Below, piece by piece: positions 48,589 through 58,251 of a stretch of DNA of 64,000 nt (within the stretch, counting starts at the first letter, position 1; every line of letters starts with the position of its first letter). The notes beneath the pieces are model-generated. The model did no database searches. It saw nothing but the letters and a program-made list of their open reading frames with translations, and had not been told where the DNA came from. Source of the stretch: Pseudomonas baetica (GTDB lineage Bacteria > Pseudomonadota > Gammaproteobacteria > Pseudomonadales > Pseudomonadaceae); NCBI RefSeq assembly GCF_002813455.1, contig NZ_PHHE01000001.1, positions 2,914,001-2,978,000 on the forward strand, in the 5' to 3' direction. The position numbers and the translations under genes are program-made.

Positions 48589-50808
48589 GTGCCCGACGCC
48601 ATTTTGCGCCTCGCCCTGCCTTCGCCCTTGCGCCGCCTGTTCGACTATCGAGCCCCGGCCGGTGTGCTGCGCGCCCAGCTGCAGCCGGGCATGCGCCTGC
48701 GGGTGCCGTTCGGTCGGCGGGAGATGATCGGGATTCTGGTCGAAGTGACCGATACCAGCGAAGTACCGGTGGAAAAACTCAAACCGGCGCTGGCCTTGCT
48801 CGATGCCACGCCGCCGCTGCCCCCGGCGCTGTTCAAACTGTGCCTGTGGACGTCGCAGTATTACCAGCACAGCCTCGGCGACACCTTGAGTTGGGCGCTG
48901 CCGGTGTTGTTGCGTCAGGGCGAACTGGCCGAGGCCCGCCAGGAACGCTTTTGGTCCGCCGCTCCCGGCGCCAGCCTGGATGATCCGCGCATCGCACGCG
49001 CACCACGGCAACGTGAGGCATTGGCGACGCTCGCCCAACACCCGCACGGCGTCGCCCATCAGTTGCTGAGCAAACTGATGTTAAGCAAGGACAGCCTCGA
49101 CCTGTTGCTGGCGAAGAATCTGGTCCAGGTTGAAATCCGTCGCCACGCACCCGGCGCGCGCCATGAACACTGGCTCGCACAGCCGGAACTGCCGCTTAAC
49201 GACGAACAGCGCGCCGCGTATGAAGCGATTCGCGCCGGCTTCGACAGTTATCACGCGTTCCTGCTGGCTGGCGTTACCGGCAGCGGCAAGACTGAAGTCT
49301 ATTTACAGCTGATCCGCGAAACCCTCGAGGCCGGCAAGCAGGCGCTGGTGTTGATTCCGGAGATCAACCTCGGCCCGCAAACCCTGGCGCGGTTCGAGCA
49401 GCGCTTCAATGCACGCATCGCCCTGATCCACTCGGCAGTCAACGATCGCGAGCGTCTCGAAGCCTGGCTCGCCGCCCGCGATGGCGAAGCCGACATTATT
49501 ATCGGCACCCGCTCGGCGCTGTTCACCCCGATGAAAAACCCCGGGCTGATCATCATCGACGAAGAGCACGACGGTTCTTATAAACAGCAGGAAGGTTTGC
49601 GTTACCACGCCCGCGATCTGGCCTTGGTGCGCGCGCGGCAGGAAAACATCCCGATCGTCCTCGGCTCCGCCACGCCTTCGCTGGAAAGCCTGCACAACGC
49701 TTACACCGGCCGTTATGGCCTGCTGCGCCTCAACGAGCGGGCCGGTGGCGCCAAACAACCACGTTTCCTGCGCCTGGACGTGAAAAGCCGTCCACTGGAC
49801 AGCGGCATCTCCGGGCCTATGCAGCAAGCGATCGGCCAGACGCTGGCGAACGGCCAACAGGTGTTGGTGTTCCTCAACCGTCGCGGCTTTGCCCCGACGC
49901 TGCTGTGTCACGATTGCGGCTGGATGTCCGAGTGCTCGCGTTGCGATGCGCGGATGACCGTACACCAGCGCTACGGCGAGTTGCGCTGCCACCACTGCGG
50001 CTACGTCGAACGTACACCGCGCCAGTGTCCGAAGTGCAACAAGGTCGACTTGCGGCCCGTCGGCGCCGGCACAGAGCGTGCTGAAGAACGGCTGGCGATT
50101 CTGTTTCCGGACTATCCGGTGCTACGCGTCGACCGAGACAGCACTTCGCGCAAGGACGCAATGAATCAGTTGTTCGCAACGATTCAGAAGGGCCAGCCGT
50201 GCATTCTGGTCGGCACGCAGATGTTGGCCAAAGGGCACCACTTTCCACGCGTGACGCTGGTGTCGATACTCGATGCCGACGGCGGACTGTTCTCCGGCGA
50301 TTTCCGCGCCAGCGAGCGCATGGCGCAGTTGATCGTGCAAGTCGCCGGTCGCGCCGGGCGGGCCGAGGAGCCGGGCAAGGTGATCATCCAGACCCACCTC
50401 GCCGACCACCCTTTATTGGTGCAACTGACCGAACAAGGTTACTTCGCCTTTGCCGAGCAGGCCTTGAGCGAGCGCCGCGCTGCCGGGCTGCCGCCGTTCG
50501 CACATCTGGCGCTGCTGCGGGCCGAAGCGCACAAGCCGGGGCAGGCCGAAGGCTTTCTCGATGAGGCGTGCAGCGAGGCTGAGCGCTTGCTGACCGAGCA
50601 GAGTCTGAGCGGAATCGAATTGCTCGGCCCGGTGCCGGCGCCGATGGAGCGTCGTGCCGGGCGTTATCGCGCGCAGCTTTTGCTTCAGGCGACGGCGCGG
50701 GCGCCGTTGCATCGGCTGCTGGCCAGTTGGTTGCTGGTGCTGGAGCAGATGCCGAGTGGGCGGGCGGTGCGCTGGTCTTTAGATGTCGATCCGGTCGATT
50801 TGTATTGA
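48589..50808 (+). CDS. priA: Primosomal protein N' (replication restart helicase)
   Basis: The GTG at 48589 gives 739 residues starting MPDAILRLALPSPLRRLFDY, the normal length; a GTG six codons upstream is less likely. The 3'-DNA-binding domain (1-110) precedes superfamily 2 helicase motifs: Walker A GVTGSGKTEVYL near 225-236 and DEEH. Eight cysteines in four CxxC pairs (CHDCGWMSECSRC, CHHCGY, CPKC) form zinc sites. It reloads the replisome at stalled forks. Confidence 0.95.
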   Translation: MPDAILRLALPSPLRRLFDYRAPAGVLRAQLQPGMRLRVPFGRREMIGILVEVTDTSEVPVEKLKPALALLDATPPLPPALFKLCLWTSQYYQHSLGDTLSWALPVLLRQGELAEARQERFWSAAPGASLDDPRIARAPRQREALATLAQHPHGVAHQLLSKLMLSKDSLDLLLAKNLVQVEIRRHAPGARHEHWLAQPELPLNDEQRAAYEAIRAGFDSYHAFLLAGVTGSGKTEVYLQLIRETLEAGKQALVLIPEINLGPQTLARFEQRFNARIALIHSAVNDRERLEAWLAARDGEADIIIGTRSALFTPMKNPGLIIIDEEHDGSYKQQEGLRYHARDLALVRARQENIPIVLGSATPSLESLHNAYTGRYGLLRLNERAGGAKQPRFLRLDVKSRPLDSGISGPMQQAIGQTLANGQQVLVFLNRRGFAPTLLCHDCGWMSECSRCDARMTVHQRYGELRCHHCGYVERTPRQCPKCNKVDLRPVGAGTERAEERLAILFPDYPVLRVDRDSTSRKDAMNQLFATIQKGQPCILVGTQMLAKGHHFPRVTLVSILDADGGLFSGDFRASERMAQLIVQVAGRAGRAEEPGKVIIQTHLADHPLLVQLTEQGYFAFAEQALSERRAAGLPPFAHLALLRAEAHKPGQAEGFLDEACSEAERLLTEQSLSGIELLGPVPAPMERRAGRYRAQLLLQATARAPLHRLLASWLLVLEQMPSGRAVRWSLDVDPVDLY

Positions 50809-50817
50809 TCTGAAGAT

Positions 50818-50920
50818 CGCCTTCGCGAGCAGGCTCGCTCCTGCAAGGGATTGATGCCAGACACATAATGTATAAACGCCGCAGATCCAATGTGGGAGCG
50901 AGCCTGCTCGCGAAAGCGGT
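50818..50920. repeat. REP palindrome pair (REPIN-like)
   Basis: Inverted arms of the GAGCGAGCCTG variant lie at about 50818-50850 and 50891-50920 between priA and the argS promoter. The left arm has one change (CTCCTGCAAG). Confidence 0.85.
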
Positions 50921-50958
50921 CTATTTGTCACCACATATCCATAAGCTGCCTGCTAAGG

Positions 50959-50987
50959 TTGGCAAGCCCGTCTTCGCAACGGATAAT
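50959..50987 (+). promoter_or_regulatory. Candidate sigma-70 promoter of argS
   Basis: TTGGCA and GATAAT are separated by 17 bases, 60 bases upstream of the argS ATG and just after the REP pair. Confidence 0.55.
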
Positions 50988-51047
50988 GCCCAGTTTTTCC
51001 ACCCGCGCATCGATGCGCCGCCGCGCTTGCGGTCGAAAGAGAAGACC

Positions 51048-52784
51048 ATGAAAGACACCATTCGCCAGCTGATCCAACAAGCCCTCACCCAACTCGTCAA
51101 CGAAGGTGTGTTGCCTGAAGGCCTGTCGCCGGCGATTCAGGTGGAGAACGCCCGTGACAAGACTCACGGCGACTTCGCCAGCAACATCGCGATGATGCTG
51201 GCCAAGCCTGCGGGCATGAAGCCACGCGATCTGGCGGAAAAAATCATCGCCGCGCTGCCGGCCGACGAGAACGTCACCAAGGCCGAAATCGCCGGCCCGG
51301 GCTTCATCAACTTTTTCCAGAATACCCAGGCCCTGGCCAACCGCCTCGACGCCTCGCTGGCTGACGCTCACGTTGGCGTGCGCAAGGCCGGCCCGGCGCA
51401 GCGCACCGTGGTTGACCTGTCCGCACCCAACCTGGCCAAAGAGATGCACGTCGGCCACTTGCGTTCGACCATCATTGGCGACGGCGTGGCGCGCGTTCTC
51501 GAATTCCTTGGCGACGAAGTGATCCGCCAGAACCACGTGGGCGACTGGGGCACGCAGTTCGGCATGCTGATGGCGTATCTGCAAGAAAACCCGATCACCA
51601 GCGACGAGCTGTCCGATCTGGAAAACTTTTACCGCGCCGCCAAGCAGCGTTTCGACGAATCCGCGGAGTTCGCCGACCGCGCCCGTGGCCTGGTGGTCAA
51701 GTTGCAGGCCGGCGATGCCGAGTGCCTGGCACTGTGGACCAAGTTCAAGGACATCTCGCTGTCGCACTGCCAGAAGATCTACGAACTGCTCAACGTCAAA
51801 CTGACCATGGCCGACGTGATGGGCGAAAGTGCCTACAACGACGACCTGATCAACGTGGTCAACGACCTCAAGGCTGCAGGCATGCTGGTCGAGAGCAACG
51901 GCGCCCAGTGCGTGTTCCTCGACGAGTTCAAGAACGCCGACGGCGATCCGCTGCCGGTGATCATCGTCAAGGCTGACGGCGGTTACCTGTACGCCACCAC
52001 TGACCTGGCGGCCGTGCGCTACCGCAGCGGCAAACTGAAAGCCGATCGCGCGCTGTACTTCGTCGACCAGCGTCAGGCCCTGCACTTCCAGCAAGTGTTC
52101 GCGGTGGCGCGCAAGGCCGGTTTCGTGACCCATCCGATGGAGATGGAACACATGGGCTTCGGCACCATGAACGGTGCCGACGGCCGTCCGTTCAAGACCC
52201 GTGATGGCGGCACCGTGAAGCTGATCGACCTGCTGACCGAAGCGCAGGAACGCGCCTACAACCTGGTCAAAGAAAAGAACCCGACACTGGCCGAAGACGA
52301 GTTGCGCAACATCGCCAAGGTCGTCGGCATCGGTGCAGTGAAATACGCCGACCTGTCCAAGCACCGCACCAGCGACTACAGCTTCAACTTCGACCTGATG
52401 CTGAATTTCGAAGGCAACACCGCACCGTATCTGCTGTATGCCTACACCCGCGTGGCCGGCGTGTTCCGCAAACTGGGCAAGGATTTCAGCGAAGTCGACG
52501 GCCCGATCGTCCTCGAAGCGGCGCATGAACAAGAGCTGGCAGCAAAGCTGGCACAGTTCGGCGAAGTGCTGAACAACGTGTCCGACAAAGGCACCCCGCA
52601 CATCCTCTGCACTTACCTGTACGACGTTGCGGGCCTGTTCTCCAGCTTCTACGAGAACTGCCCGATCCTCGCTGCCGAAACGCCGGCACAGATGCAGAGC
52701 CGTCTGCGTCTGGCCGCACTGACCGGTCGCACCCTCAAGCAAGGCCTGGAGCTGTTGGGTCTGGAAACTCTGGAGCGTATGTAA
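51048..52784 (+). CDS. argS: Arginine--tRNA ligase
   Basis: The ATG at 51048 gives 578 residues starting [17 protein letters not shown]; the in-frame extension upstream covers the promoter and REP and is rejected. The class Ia HIGH motif is HVGH in [18 protein letters not shown]. The N-terminal tRNA D-loop domain (1-110) and C-terminal anticodon-binding helices (from about 455) are present. The next gene starts immediately after its stop. Confidence 0.95.
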   Translation: MKDTIRQLIQQALTQLVNEGVLPEGLSPAIQVENARDKTHGDFASNIAMMLAKPAGMKPRDLAEKIIAALPADENVTKAEIAGPGFINFFQNTQALANRLDASLADAHVGVRKAGPAQRTVVDLSAPNLAKEMHVGHLRSTIIGDGVARVLEFLGDEVIRQNHVGDWGTQFGMLMAYLQENPITSDELSDLENFYRAAKQRFDESAEFADRARGLVVKLQAGDAECLALWTKFKDISLSHCQKIYELLNVKLTMADVMGESAYNDDLINVVNDLKAAGMLVESNGAQCVFLDEFKNADGDPLPVIIVKADGGYLYATTDLAAVRYRSGKLKADRALYFVDQRQALHFQQVFAVARKAGFVTHPMEMEHMGFGTMNGADGRPFKTRDGGTVKLIDLLTEAQERAYNLVKEKNPTLAEDELRNIAKVVGIGAVKYADLSKHRTSDYSFNFDLMLNFEGNTAPYLLYAYTRVAGVFRKLGKDFSEVDGPIVLEAAHEQELAAKLAQFGEVLNNVSDKGTPHILCTYLYDVAGLFSSFYENCPILAAETPAQMQSRLRLAALTGRTLKQGLELLGLETLERM

Positions 52785-52785
52785 G

Positions 52786-53487
52786 TTGGCCGCCAAGAAA
52801 AAACCTGCACCCAAGCGTGGCGCCAGCCGTTACCAAGCTCCTGCGAAGCAACCGATCCCGGGTTGGCTGTGGATGGCCATCGGCCTGACGGTCGGTGCGT
52901 TCATCGTGTTCCTGATGAAGCTGGAACCGGGCAAGGGCAGTGACACGGTCAAGCGTGAGAAGGTCGAACAACAGCAGAAAGCGTCGAAGATCGCCGAGGC
53001 CAACAAGACCCCGCCGAGCCCGACGCAGCCGGTGAAGCCGAAGTACGACTTCTACACCCTGCTGCCGGAATCGGAAGTGATCGTGCCGCCGGATGCCGTG
53101 CCGGAGAAAACCCTGCCGACGCCGCAAGTGCCGACAACTCCGGTCACTCCGGCGGAAGCAGCAAAAATCGATACCGCGCGGGCCCAGGCGGCACTGGCAG
53201 GCATCACGCCGCCGCCAGCGCCACCGGTAGCCAAAGCGGCGCCAGTAACCAAGTTCTTCCTCCAGGCCGGTTCGTTCCGCAAAGAGGCGGATGCGGACAA
53301 GGTGCGTGCGCAGATCATTCTGCTTGGCCAGGCGGTTTCGGTTGAGTCGGGCACAGTGAAGGACGAAACCTGGTACCGCGTACTGGTCGGCCCGTTCAGC
53401 AACCGCGAACAACTGACCACGGCGCAGAAACAACTGGCGGGCAGCGGTTTTAGCAATCTGTTGTTACAACAACGCCAAAGCCGCTGA
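52786..53487 (+). CDS. SPOR-domain membrane protein, FtsN-like
   Basis: A TTG start one base after the argS stop gives 233 residues. A basic cytoplasmic tail (KKKPAPKRGASR) precedes a membrane segment (about 27-44, GWLWMAIGLTVGAFIVFLM), a Pro-rich periplasmic linker and a C-terminal SPOR domain (about 155-230; FFLQAGSFRKEADADKVRAQ). This is the FtsN architecture, so a role at the division septum is likely. The gene is cotranscribed with argS. Confidence 0.85.
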   Translation: MAAKKKPAPKRGASRYQAPAKQPIPGWLWMAIGLTVGAFIVFLMKLEPGKGSDTVKREKVEQQQKASKIAEANKTPPSPTQPVKPKYDFYTLLPESEVIVPPDAVPEKTLPTPQVPTTPVTPAEAAKIDTARAQAALAGITPPPAPPVAKAAPVTKFFLQAGSFRKEADADKVRAQIILLGQAVSVESGTVKDETWYRVLVGPFSNREQLTTAQKQLAGSGFSNLLLQQRQSR

Positions 53488-53514
53488 TTTAGTCAGAACC
53501 ACCGCGTCATCGTT

Positions 53515-53586
53515 TTTTCGCGAGCAAGCCCGCTCCCACAGGATATACGCTGCCCCTGTGGGAGCGGGCTTGCTCGCGAAGGCGTC
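53515..53586. repeat. REP palindrome pair, tightly spaced
   Basis: Inverted arms of the GCGGGCTTGC variant, about 15 bases apart, lie between the SPOR gene and the hslVU promoter. Confidence 0.87.
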
Positions 53587-53647
53587 GTGCCTCACGCCGG
53601 CGCCCTCTGATCAATCGCCCGCCGTTCGTCCCTCTGCGCCGCCCCCG

Positions 53648-53675
53648 GTTGAAATCCTCTCCACCACCCCCATAT
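53648..53675 (+). promoter_or_regulatory. Sigma-32 (RpoH) heat-shock promoter of hslVU
   Basis: GTTGAAA and CCCCATAT are separated by 13 bases, matching the heat-shock consensus (CTTGAAA, CCCCATNT) at all but the first position. It lies 47 bases upstream of the hslV start. Confidence 0.75.
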
Positions 53676-53721
53676 GAATGGGCATAAGGCATTTTCGCCC
53701 TGCAGTGTGGAGACTCTTCCC

Positions 53722-54258
53722 TTGACCACCATCGTTTCAGTCCGCCGCCACGGCAAAGTCGTCATGGGCGGCGACGGCCAGGTTTCTCTCGGCAACACCG
53801 TGATGAAAGGCAACGCGAAGAAAGTTCGTCGCCTGTACCACGGTCAGGTCATTGCCGGTTTCGCCGGTGCCACCGCCGACGCCTTTACCCTGTTCGAACG
53901 TTTCGAAGGCCAGCTTGAGAAACACCAGGGCCACCTGATCCGCGCCGCTGTCGAACTCGCCAAAGAATGGCGCACCGACCGCTCCCTCAGCCGCCTCGAA
54001 GCCATGCTCGCGGTCGCCAACAAGGACGCATCCTTGATCATCACCGGCAACGGTGACGTGGTCGAACCTGAAAATGGCCTGATCGCCATGGGCTCCGGTG
54101 GCGGTTACGCCCAGTCTGCGGCCAGCGCACTGCTGAAAAAGACCGACCTGTCGGCCCGTGAAATCGTCGAAACCGCCCTCGGTATCGCCGCTGACATCTG
54201 TGTATTCACCAACCACACCCAGACCATTGAGGAGCAGGATCTCGCTGAAGAAGCCTGA
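53722..54258 (+). CDS. hslV: ATP-dependent protease peptidase subunit HslV
   Basis: A TTG start gives 178 residues beginning [20 protein letters not shown]. Removal of Met exposes the catalytic N-terminal Thr. The upstream in-frame ATG would mask it and is rejected. The proteasome-beta-like fold is shown by [21 protein letters not shown]. It forms the proteolytic core with HslU, encoded 48 bases downstream. Confidence 0.95.
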   Translation: MTTIVSVRRHGKVVMGGDGQVSLGNTVMKGNAKKVRRLYHGQVIAGFAGATADAFTLFERFEGQLEKHQGHLIRAAVELAKEWRTDRSLSRLEAMLAVANKDASLIITGNGDVVEPENGLIAMGSGGGYAQSAASALLKKTDLSAREIVETALGIAADICVFTNHTQTIEEQDLAEEA

Positions 54259-54306
54259 TAAGGCCCTGTGCCACGGCTTGTTTCTGCTTGAGGACCGCCA
54301 ACTACT

Positions 54307-55644
54307 ATGTCCATGACTCCCCGCGAAATCGTCCACGAACTCAACCGCCATATCATCGGCCAGGACGATGCCAAGCGCGCCGTCGCGATTGCCCTGCGCA
54401 ACCGCTGGCGCCGGATGCAGCTGCCTGAAGAGCTGCGCGTTGAAGTGACCCCGAAGAACATTCTGATGATCGGCCCGACCGGTGTCGGTAAAACCGAGAT
54501 CGCCCGTCGCCTGGCGAAACTGGCCAACGCGCCGTTCATCAAGGTCGAAGCGACCAAGTTCACCGAAGTAGGCTACGTCGGCCGTGACGTCGAGTCGATC
54601 ATCCGTGATCTGGCCGACGCTGCGATCAAGATGCTGCGCGAGCAGGAGATGACCAAGGTTCGCCACCGCGCCGAAGACGCCGCCGAAGATCGCATCCTCG
54701 ACGCACTGCTGCCGCCGGCCCGCATGGGCTTCAGCAATGAAGAAGCGCCAAGCTCGGATTCCAACACCCGTCAGCTGTTCCGCAAGCGCCTGCGTGAAGG
54801 TCAGCTGGATGATAAGGAAATCGAGATCGAAGTGGCCGAAGTGGCCGGCATCGAGATCGCCACGCCGCCGGGCATGGAAGAAATGACCAACCAGCTGCAG
54901 AGCCTGTTTGCCAACATGGGCAAGGGCAAGAAGAAGGCGCGCAAGCTCAAGGTCAAAGAAGCCCTGAAGATGGTGCGCGACGAAGAAGCCGGGCGCCTGG
55001 TCAACGAAGAAGAGTTGAAGGCCAAGGCGCTGGAAGCGGTCGAGCAGCACGGCATCGTGTTCATCGACGAAATCGACAAGGTCGCCAAGCGTGGCAACGT
55101 CGGCGGCGCTGACGTGTCCCGTGAAGGCGTACAGCGTGACCTGCTGCCGCTGATCGAAGGCTGCACCGTCAACACCAAACTGGGCATGGTCAAGACTGAC
55201 CACATTCTGTTCATCGCTTCCGGTGCGTTCCACCTGAGCAAGCCGAGCGATCTGGTGCCGGAGCTGCAAGGCCGTCTGCCGATCCGCGTCGAACTCAAGG
55301 CCCTGAGCCCGGAAGACTTCGAACGCATCCTCAGCGAACCGCACGCCTCGCTCACCGAGCAGTACTGCGCGCTGCTGAAAACCGAAGGCCTGAACATCCA
55401 GTTCCAGCCTGAAGGCATCAAGCGTCTGGCGGAGATCGCCTGGCAGGTCAACGAGAAGACCGAGAACATCGGTGCCCGTCGTCTGCACACGCTGCTTGAG
55501 CGTCTGCTCGAAGAGGTGTCGTTCAGTGCCGGCGACCTGGCCAGCGCCCACGATGACAAGCCGATCCTGATCGACGCCGAATACGTCAACAGCCACCTCG
55601 GCGAATTGGCGCAGAACGAAGACCTGTCCCGTTATATCCTGTAA
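54307..55644 (+). CDS. hslU: ATP-dependent protease ATPase subunit HslU
   Basis: The 445-residue AAA+ unfoldase has Walker [13 protein letters not shown] near 58-69, the GYVGRD pore loop, an inserted I-domain (about 110-240), Walker [11 protein letters not shown] and a C-terminal sensor-2 region ending LSRYIL, the tail that activates HslV. The full length is normal. Confidence 0.97.
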   Translation: MSMTPREIVHELNRHIIGQDDAKRAVAIALRNRWRRMQLPEELRVEVTPKNILMIGPTGVGKTEIARRLAKLANAPFIKVEATKFTEVGYVGRDVESIIRDLADAAIKMLREQEMTKVRHRAEDAAEDRILDALLPPARMGFSNEEAPSSDSNTRQLFRKRLREGQLDDKEIEIEVAEVAGIEIATPPGMEEMTNQLQSLFANMGKGKKKARKLKVKEALKMVRDEEAGRLVNEEELKAKALEAVEQHGIVFIDEIDKVAKRGNVGGADVSREGVQRDLLPLIEGCTVNTKLGMVKTDHILFIASGAFHLSKPSDLVPELQGRLPIRVELKALSPEDFERILSEPHASLTEQYCALLKTEGLNIQFQPEGIKRLAEIAWQVNEKTENIGARRLHTLLERLLEEVSFSAGDLASAHDDKPILIDAEYVNSHLGELAQNEDLSRYIL

Positions 55645-55668
55645 GCAACTCTTACAGATGTAATGGAA

Positions 55669-55761
55669 CTGTGGGAGCGAGCCTGCTCGCGAAGACGGCA
55701 GTACATTCAACCCTTGTGTTGACTGAACCACCGCTTTCGCGAGCAGGCTCGCTCCCACAAG
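55669..55761. repeat. REP palindrome pair (REPIN-like)
   Basis: Inverted arms of the GAGCGAGCCTGCTCGCGAAG variant lie between hslU and the DUF971 gene. Confidence 0.88.
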
Positions 55762-55787
55762 GTTCCGCACTAGACGGATACCTGATC

Positions 55788-56159
55788 ATGATCCCCACCG
55801 ACATCAAACTGCACAAAGCCTCGAAAACCCTGACGCTCACCTACGCGTCCGGCGAGGAGTTCACCCTGCCCGCAGAGTTTCTGCGCGTGCATTCCCCCTC
55901 CGCCGAGGTCCAGGGCCACGGCAAACCGATTCTGCAATTCGGCAAGCTCAATGTGGGCTTGAGCAAGCTGGAACCGGCCGGTCACTACGCACTGAAACTG
56001 ACCTTCGATGACGGCCACGACAGCGGCCTGTTCACTTGGGACTATCTCTACGAACTCGGACGACGTCATGACGCACTCTGGGCCGATTATCTGGCTGAAC
56101 TCAAAGCAGCTGGAAAAACCCGCGATCCGGATCAGTCGATTGTCAAGCTGATGTTCTAA
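55788..56159 (+). CDS. DUF971 (gamma-butyrobetaine hydroxylase-like N-terminal) protein
   Basis: The ATG at 55788 gives 123 residues; the in-frame extension through the REP pair is rejected. Phrases ASGEEFTLPAEFLRVHSPSAEV and YALKLTFDDGHDSGLFTWDYLYELG mark the small beta domain that forms the N-terminus of butyrobetaine hydroxylases and occurs alone in bacteria. Function is unknown; the hslVU-DUF971-phaC1 order is conserved in pseudomonads. Confidence 0.85.
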   Translation: MIPTDIKLHKASKTLTLTYASGEEFTLPAEFLRVHSPSAEVQGHGKPILQFGKLNVGLSKLEPAGHYALKLTFDDGHDSGLFTWDYLYELGRRHDALWADYLAELKAAGKTRDPDQSIVKLMF

Positions 56160-56257
56160 TCCGAGCGTCTTGCTCTTTAGAGGGCATTTTCTAAATTCAT
56201 CTGTTTGAATGCTCCGCTGTATGGCCGAGGATCGGCCTGCTTGCGAAAAAAATTAAA

Positions 56258-56340
56258 CTCGGGTAACCAATGGAGCTGGCAAGTTCCCTGCAGTGCTCTA
56301 CGACTGTAAAGCAGCTATGCAGAATTAACGGTCACCCGAG
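56258..56340 (+). promoter_or_regulatory. Spaced inverted repeat around the phaC1 promoter
   Basis: CTCGGGTAACC (56258-56268) and GGTCACCCGAG (56330-56340) pair at 10 of 11 positions across 61 bases that include the sigma-54-like site. It could be paired operator half-sites, for example for PhaD, or an RNA fold. The identity of any binding protein is inference. Confidence 0.4.
56277..56292 (+). promoter_or_regulatory. Sigma-54-like -24/-12 element upstream of phaC1
   Basis: TGGCAAG-N4-CTGCA has the GG and GC dinucleotides at the required 10-base spacing and differs from the consensus at two positions. It lies about 130 bases before phaC1. A sigma-54-type promoter has been proposed upstream of phaC1 in other pseudomonads. 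Confidence 0.45.
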
Positions 56341-56417
56341 CAGTAGTACCTGGCATTGGCTGTGGAACTGCACAGCGCAAAACCGGGTACTCGTCTCAAG
56401 ACAATGGAGCGTCGTAG

Positions 56418-58097
56418 ATGAGTAACAAGAATAACGATGACCTGAAGTACCAAGCCTCGGAAAACACCCTGGGGCTTAATCCCGTCGTTGGGCTACGCGG
56501 AAAGGATCTGCTGGCCTCTGCTCGTATGGTGCTGAAACAGGCCATCCAACAACCGATCCATAGCGTCAAGCACGTCACCCATTTCGGCCTCGAACTGAAG
56601 AACGTGCTGTTCGGCAAATCCGAACTGCAACCCGCCGGCGATGACCGTCGCTTCGCCGATCCGGCGTGGAGCCAGAACCCGCTCTACAAACGTTATCTGC
56701 AAACTTACCTGGCGTGGCGCAAGGAACTCCACGCCTGGATCGACGACAGCAGCCTGTCACCCAAGGACATTGCCCGCGGCCATTTCGTGATCAACCTGAT
56801 GACCGAAGCCATGGCCCCGACCAACACGGCGGCCAACCCGGCGGCGGTCAAACGCTTCTTCGAGACCGGCGGCAAAAGCCTGCTCGATGGCCTCTCGCAC
56901 CTGGCCAAGGATCTGGTACACAACGGTGGCATGCCGAGCCAGGTCAACATGGGTGCGTTCGAGGTTGGCAAGAGCCTGGGCGTGACCGAAGGCTCAGTGG
57001 TGTTTCGCAACGATGTGCTGGAGCTGATCCAGTACAAGCCCATCACCGAGCAAGTCCACGAACGGCCACTGCTGGTGGTGCCGCCACAGATCAACAAGTT
57101 CTACGTATTCGACCTGAGCCCGGACAAGAGTCTGGTGCGCTTCTGCCTGCGTAATAACGTGCAGACGTTCATCGTCAGCTGGCGCAACCCGACCAAGGCG
57201 CAGCGCGAGTGGGGCCTGTCGACTTACATCGATGCGCTGAAAGAAGCGGTCGATGTGGTCACCGCGATCACCGGCAGCAAAGACATCAACATGCTCGGCG
57301 CCTGCTCCGGCGGCATCACCTGCACCGCCCTGCTCGGCCACTACGCGGCGCTTGGCCAGAACAAGGTCAACGCCTTGACCCTGCTGGTCAGCGTGCTCGA
57401 CACCACGCTGGACAGCGACGTCGCGCTATTCATCGATGAGCAGACCCTTGAGACCGCCAAGCGTCACTCCTATCAGGCCGGCGTGCTCGAAGGCAAAGAC
57501 ATGGCCAAGGTCTTCGCATGGATGCGCCCCAACGACCTGATCTGGAACTACTGGGTCAACAACTACCTGCTCGGCAACGAGCCGCCGGTGTTCGACATCC
57601 TGTTCTGGAACAACGACACCACGCGGTTGCCGGCCGCGTTCCACGGCGACCTGATCGAGATGTTCAAAAACAACCCGTTGATCCGCCCCAATGCACTGGA
57701 AGTGTGCGGCACGCCGATCGACCTGAAACAGGTGACGGCCGACATCTTCTCGCTGGCCGGCACCAACGACCACATCACGCCGTGGAAGTCCTGCTACAAG
57801 TCGGCCCAGTTGTTCGGCGGCAAGGTCGAATTCGTGCTGTCGAGCAGCGGTCATATCCAGAGCATTCTCAACCCGCCGGGCAACCCGAAGTCTCGATATA
57901 TGACCGGTGAGGAAATGGCGGCCAATGCCGATGACTGGCAAGAGAATTCGACCAAGCACACCGATTCCTGGTGGCTGCACTGGCAGGCATGGCAGGCCGA
58001 GCGTTCGGGCAACCTGAAAAAGGCCCCGACCAAACTCGGCAACAAGGCGTATGCGCCAGGTGAAGCCTCGCCGGGCACTTACGTACACGAGCGATAA
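56418..58097 (+). CDS. phaC1: Class II poly(3-hydroxyalkanoate) synthase 1
   Basis: The 559-residue polymerase joins medium-chain 3-hydroxyacyl-CoA units on the granule surface. The alpha/beta-hydrolase nucleophile is Cys296 in GACSGG, the classic position. The catalytic Asp region is SLAGTNDHITPW and the His lies in LSSSGHIQSILNPP. It heads the phaC1-Z-C2-D cluster. Confidence 0.96.
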   Translation: MSNKNNDDLKYQASENTLGLNPVVGLRGKDLLASARMVLKQAIQQPIHSVKHVTHFGLELKNVLFGKSELQPAGDDRRFADPAWSQNPLYKRYLQTYLAWRKELHAWIDDSSLSPKDIARGHFVINLMTEAMAPTNTAANPAAVKRFFETGGKSLLDGLSHLAKDLVHNGGMPSQVNMGAFEVGKSLGVTEGSVVFRNDVLELIQYKPITEQVHERPLLVVPPQINKFYVFDLSPDKSLVRFCLRNNVQTFIVSWRNPTKAQREWGLSTYIDALKEAVDVVTAITGSKDINMLGACSGGITCTALLGHYAALGQNKVNALTLLVSVLDTTLDSDVALFIDEQTLETAKRHSYQAGVLEGKDMAKVFAWMRPNDLIWNYWVNNYLLGNEPPVFDILFWNNDTTRLPAAFHGDLIEMFKNNPLIRPNALEVCGTPIDLKQVTADIFSLAGTNDHITPWKSCYKSAQLFGGKVEFVLSSSGHIQSILNPPGNPKSRYMTGEEMAANADDWQENSTKHTDSWWLHWQAWQAERSGNLKKAPTKLGNKAYAPGEASPGTYVHER

Positions 58098-58116
58098 CTG
58101 ACACACCTCATTCCCC

Positions 58117-58209
58117 CTGTGGGAGCGGGCTTGCTCGCGAAAGCGGTTGATCAGCCAACATCAATGGCGACTGACACGACGCCTTCGCGAGCAAGCCCGC
58201 TCCCACAAG
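58117..58209. repeat. REP palindrome pair (REPIN-like)
   Basis: Inverted arms of the GCGGGCTTGCTCGCGAAAG variant fill most of the phaC1-phaZ gap. The hairpins may influence relative expression within the pha operon. Confidence 0.88.
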
Positions 58210-58251
58210 GGATTCGGGGTGATATTGAGATCGACCCACAGGGCCTGAAGC

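Noticed and set aside
50928..52814. A 628-codon frame antisense to argS
   Set aside because: Shadow of argS with no motif or start signal.
53737..55770. A 677-codon frame antisense to hslVU
   Set aside because: It covers two certain genes and a REP pair; composition is that of a shadow frame.
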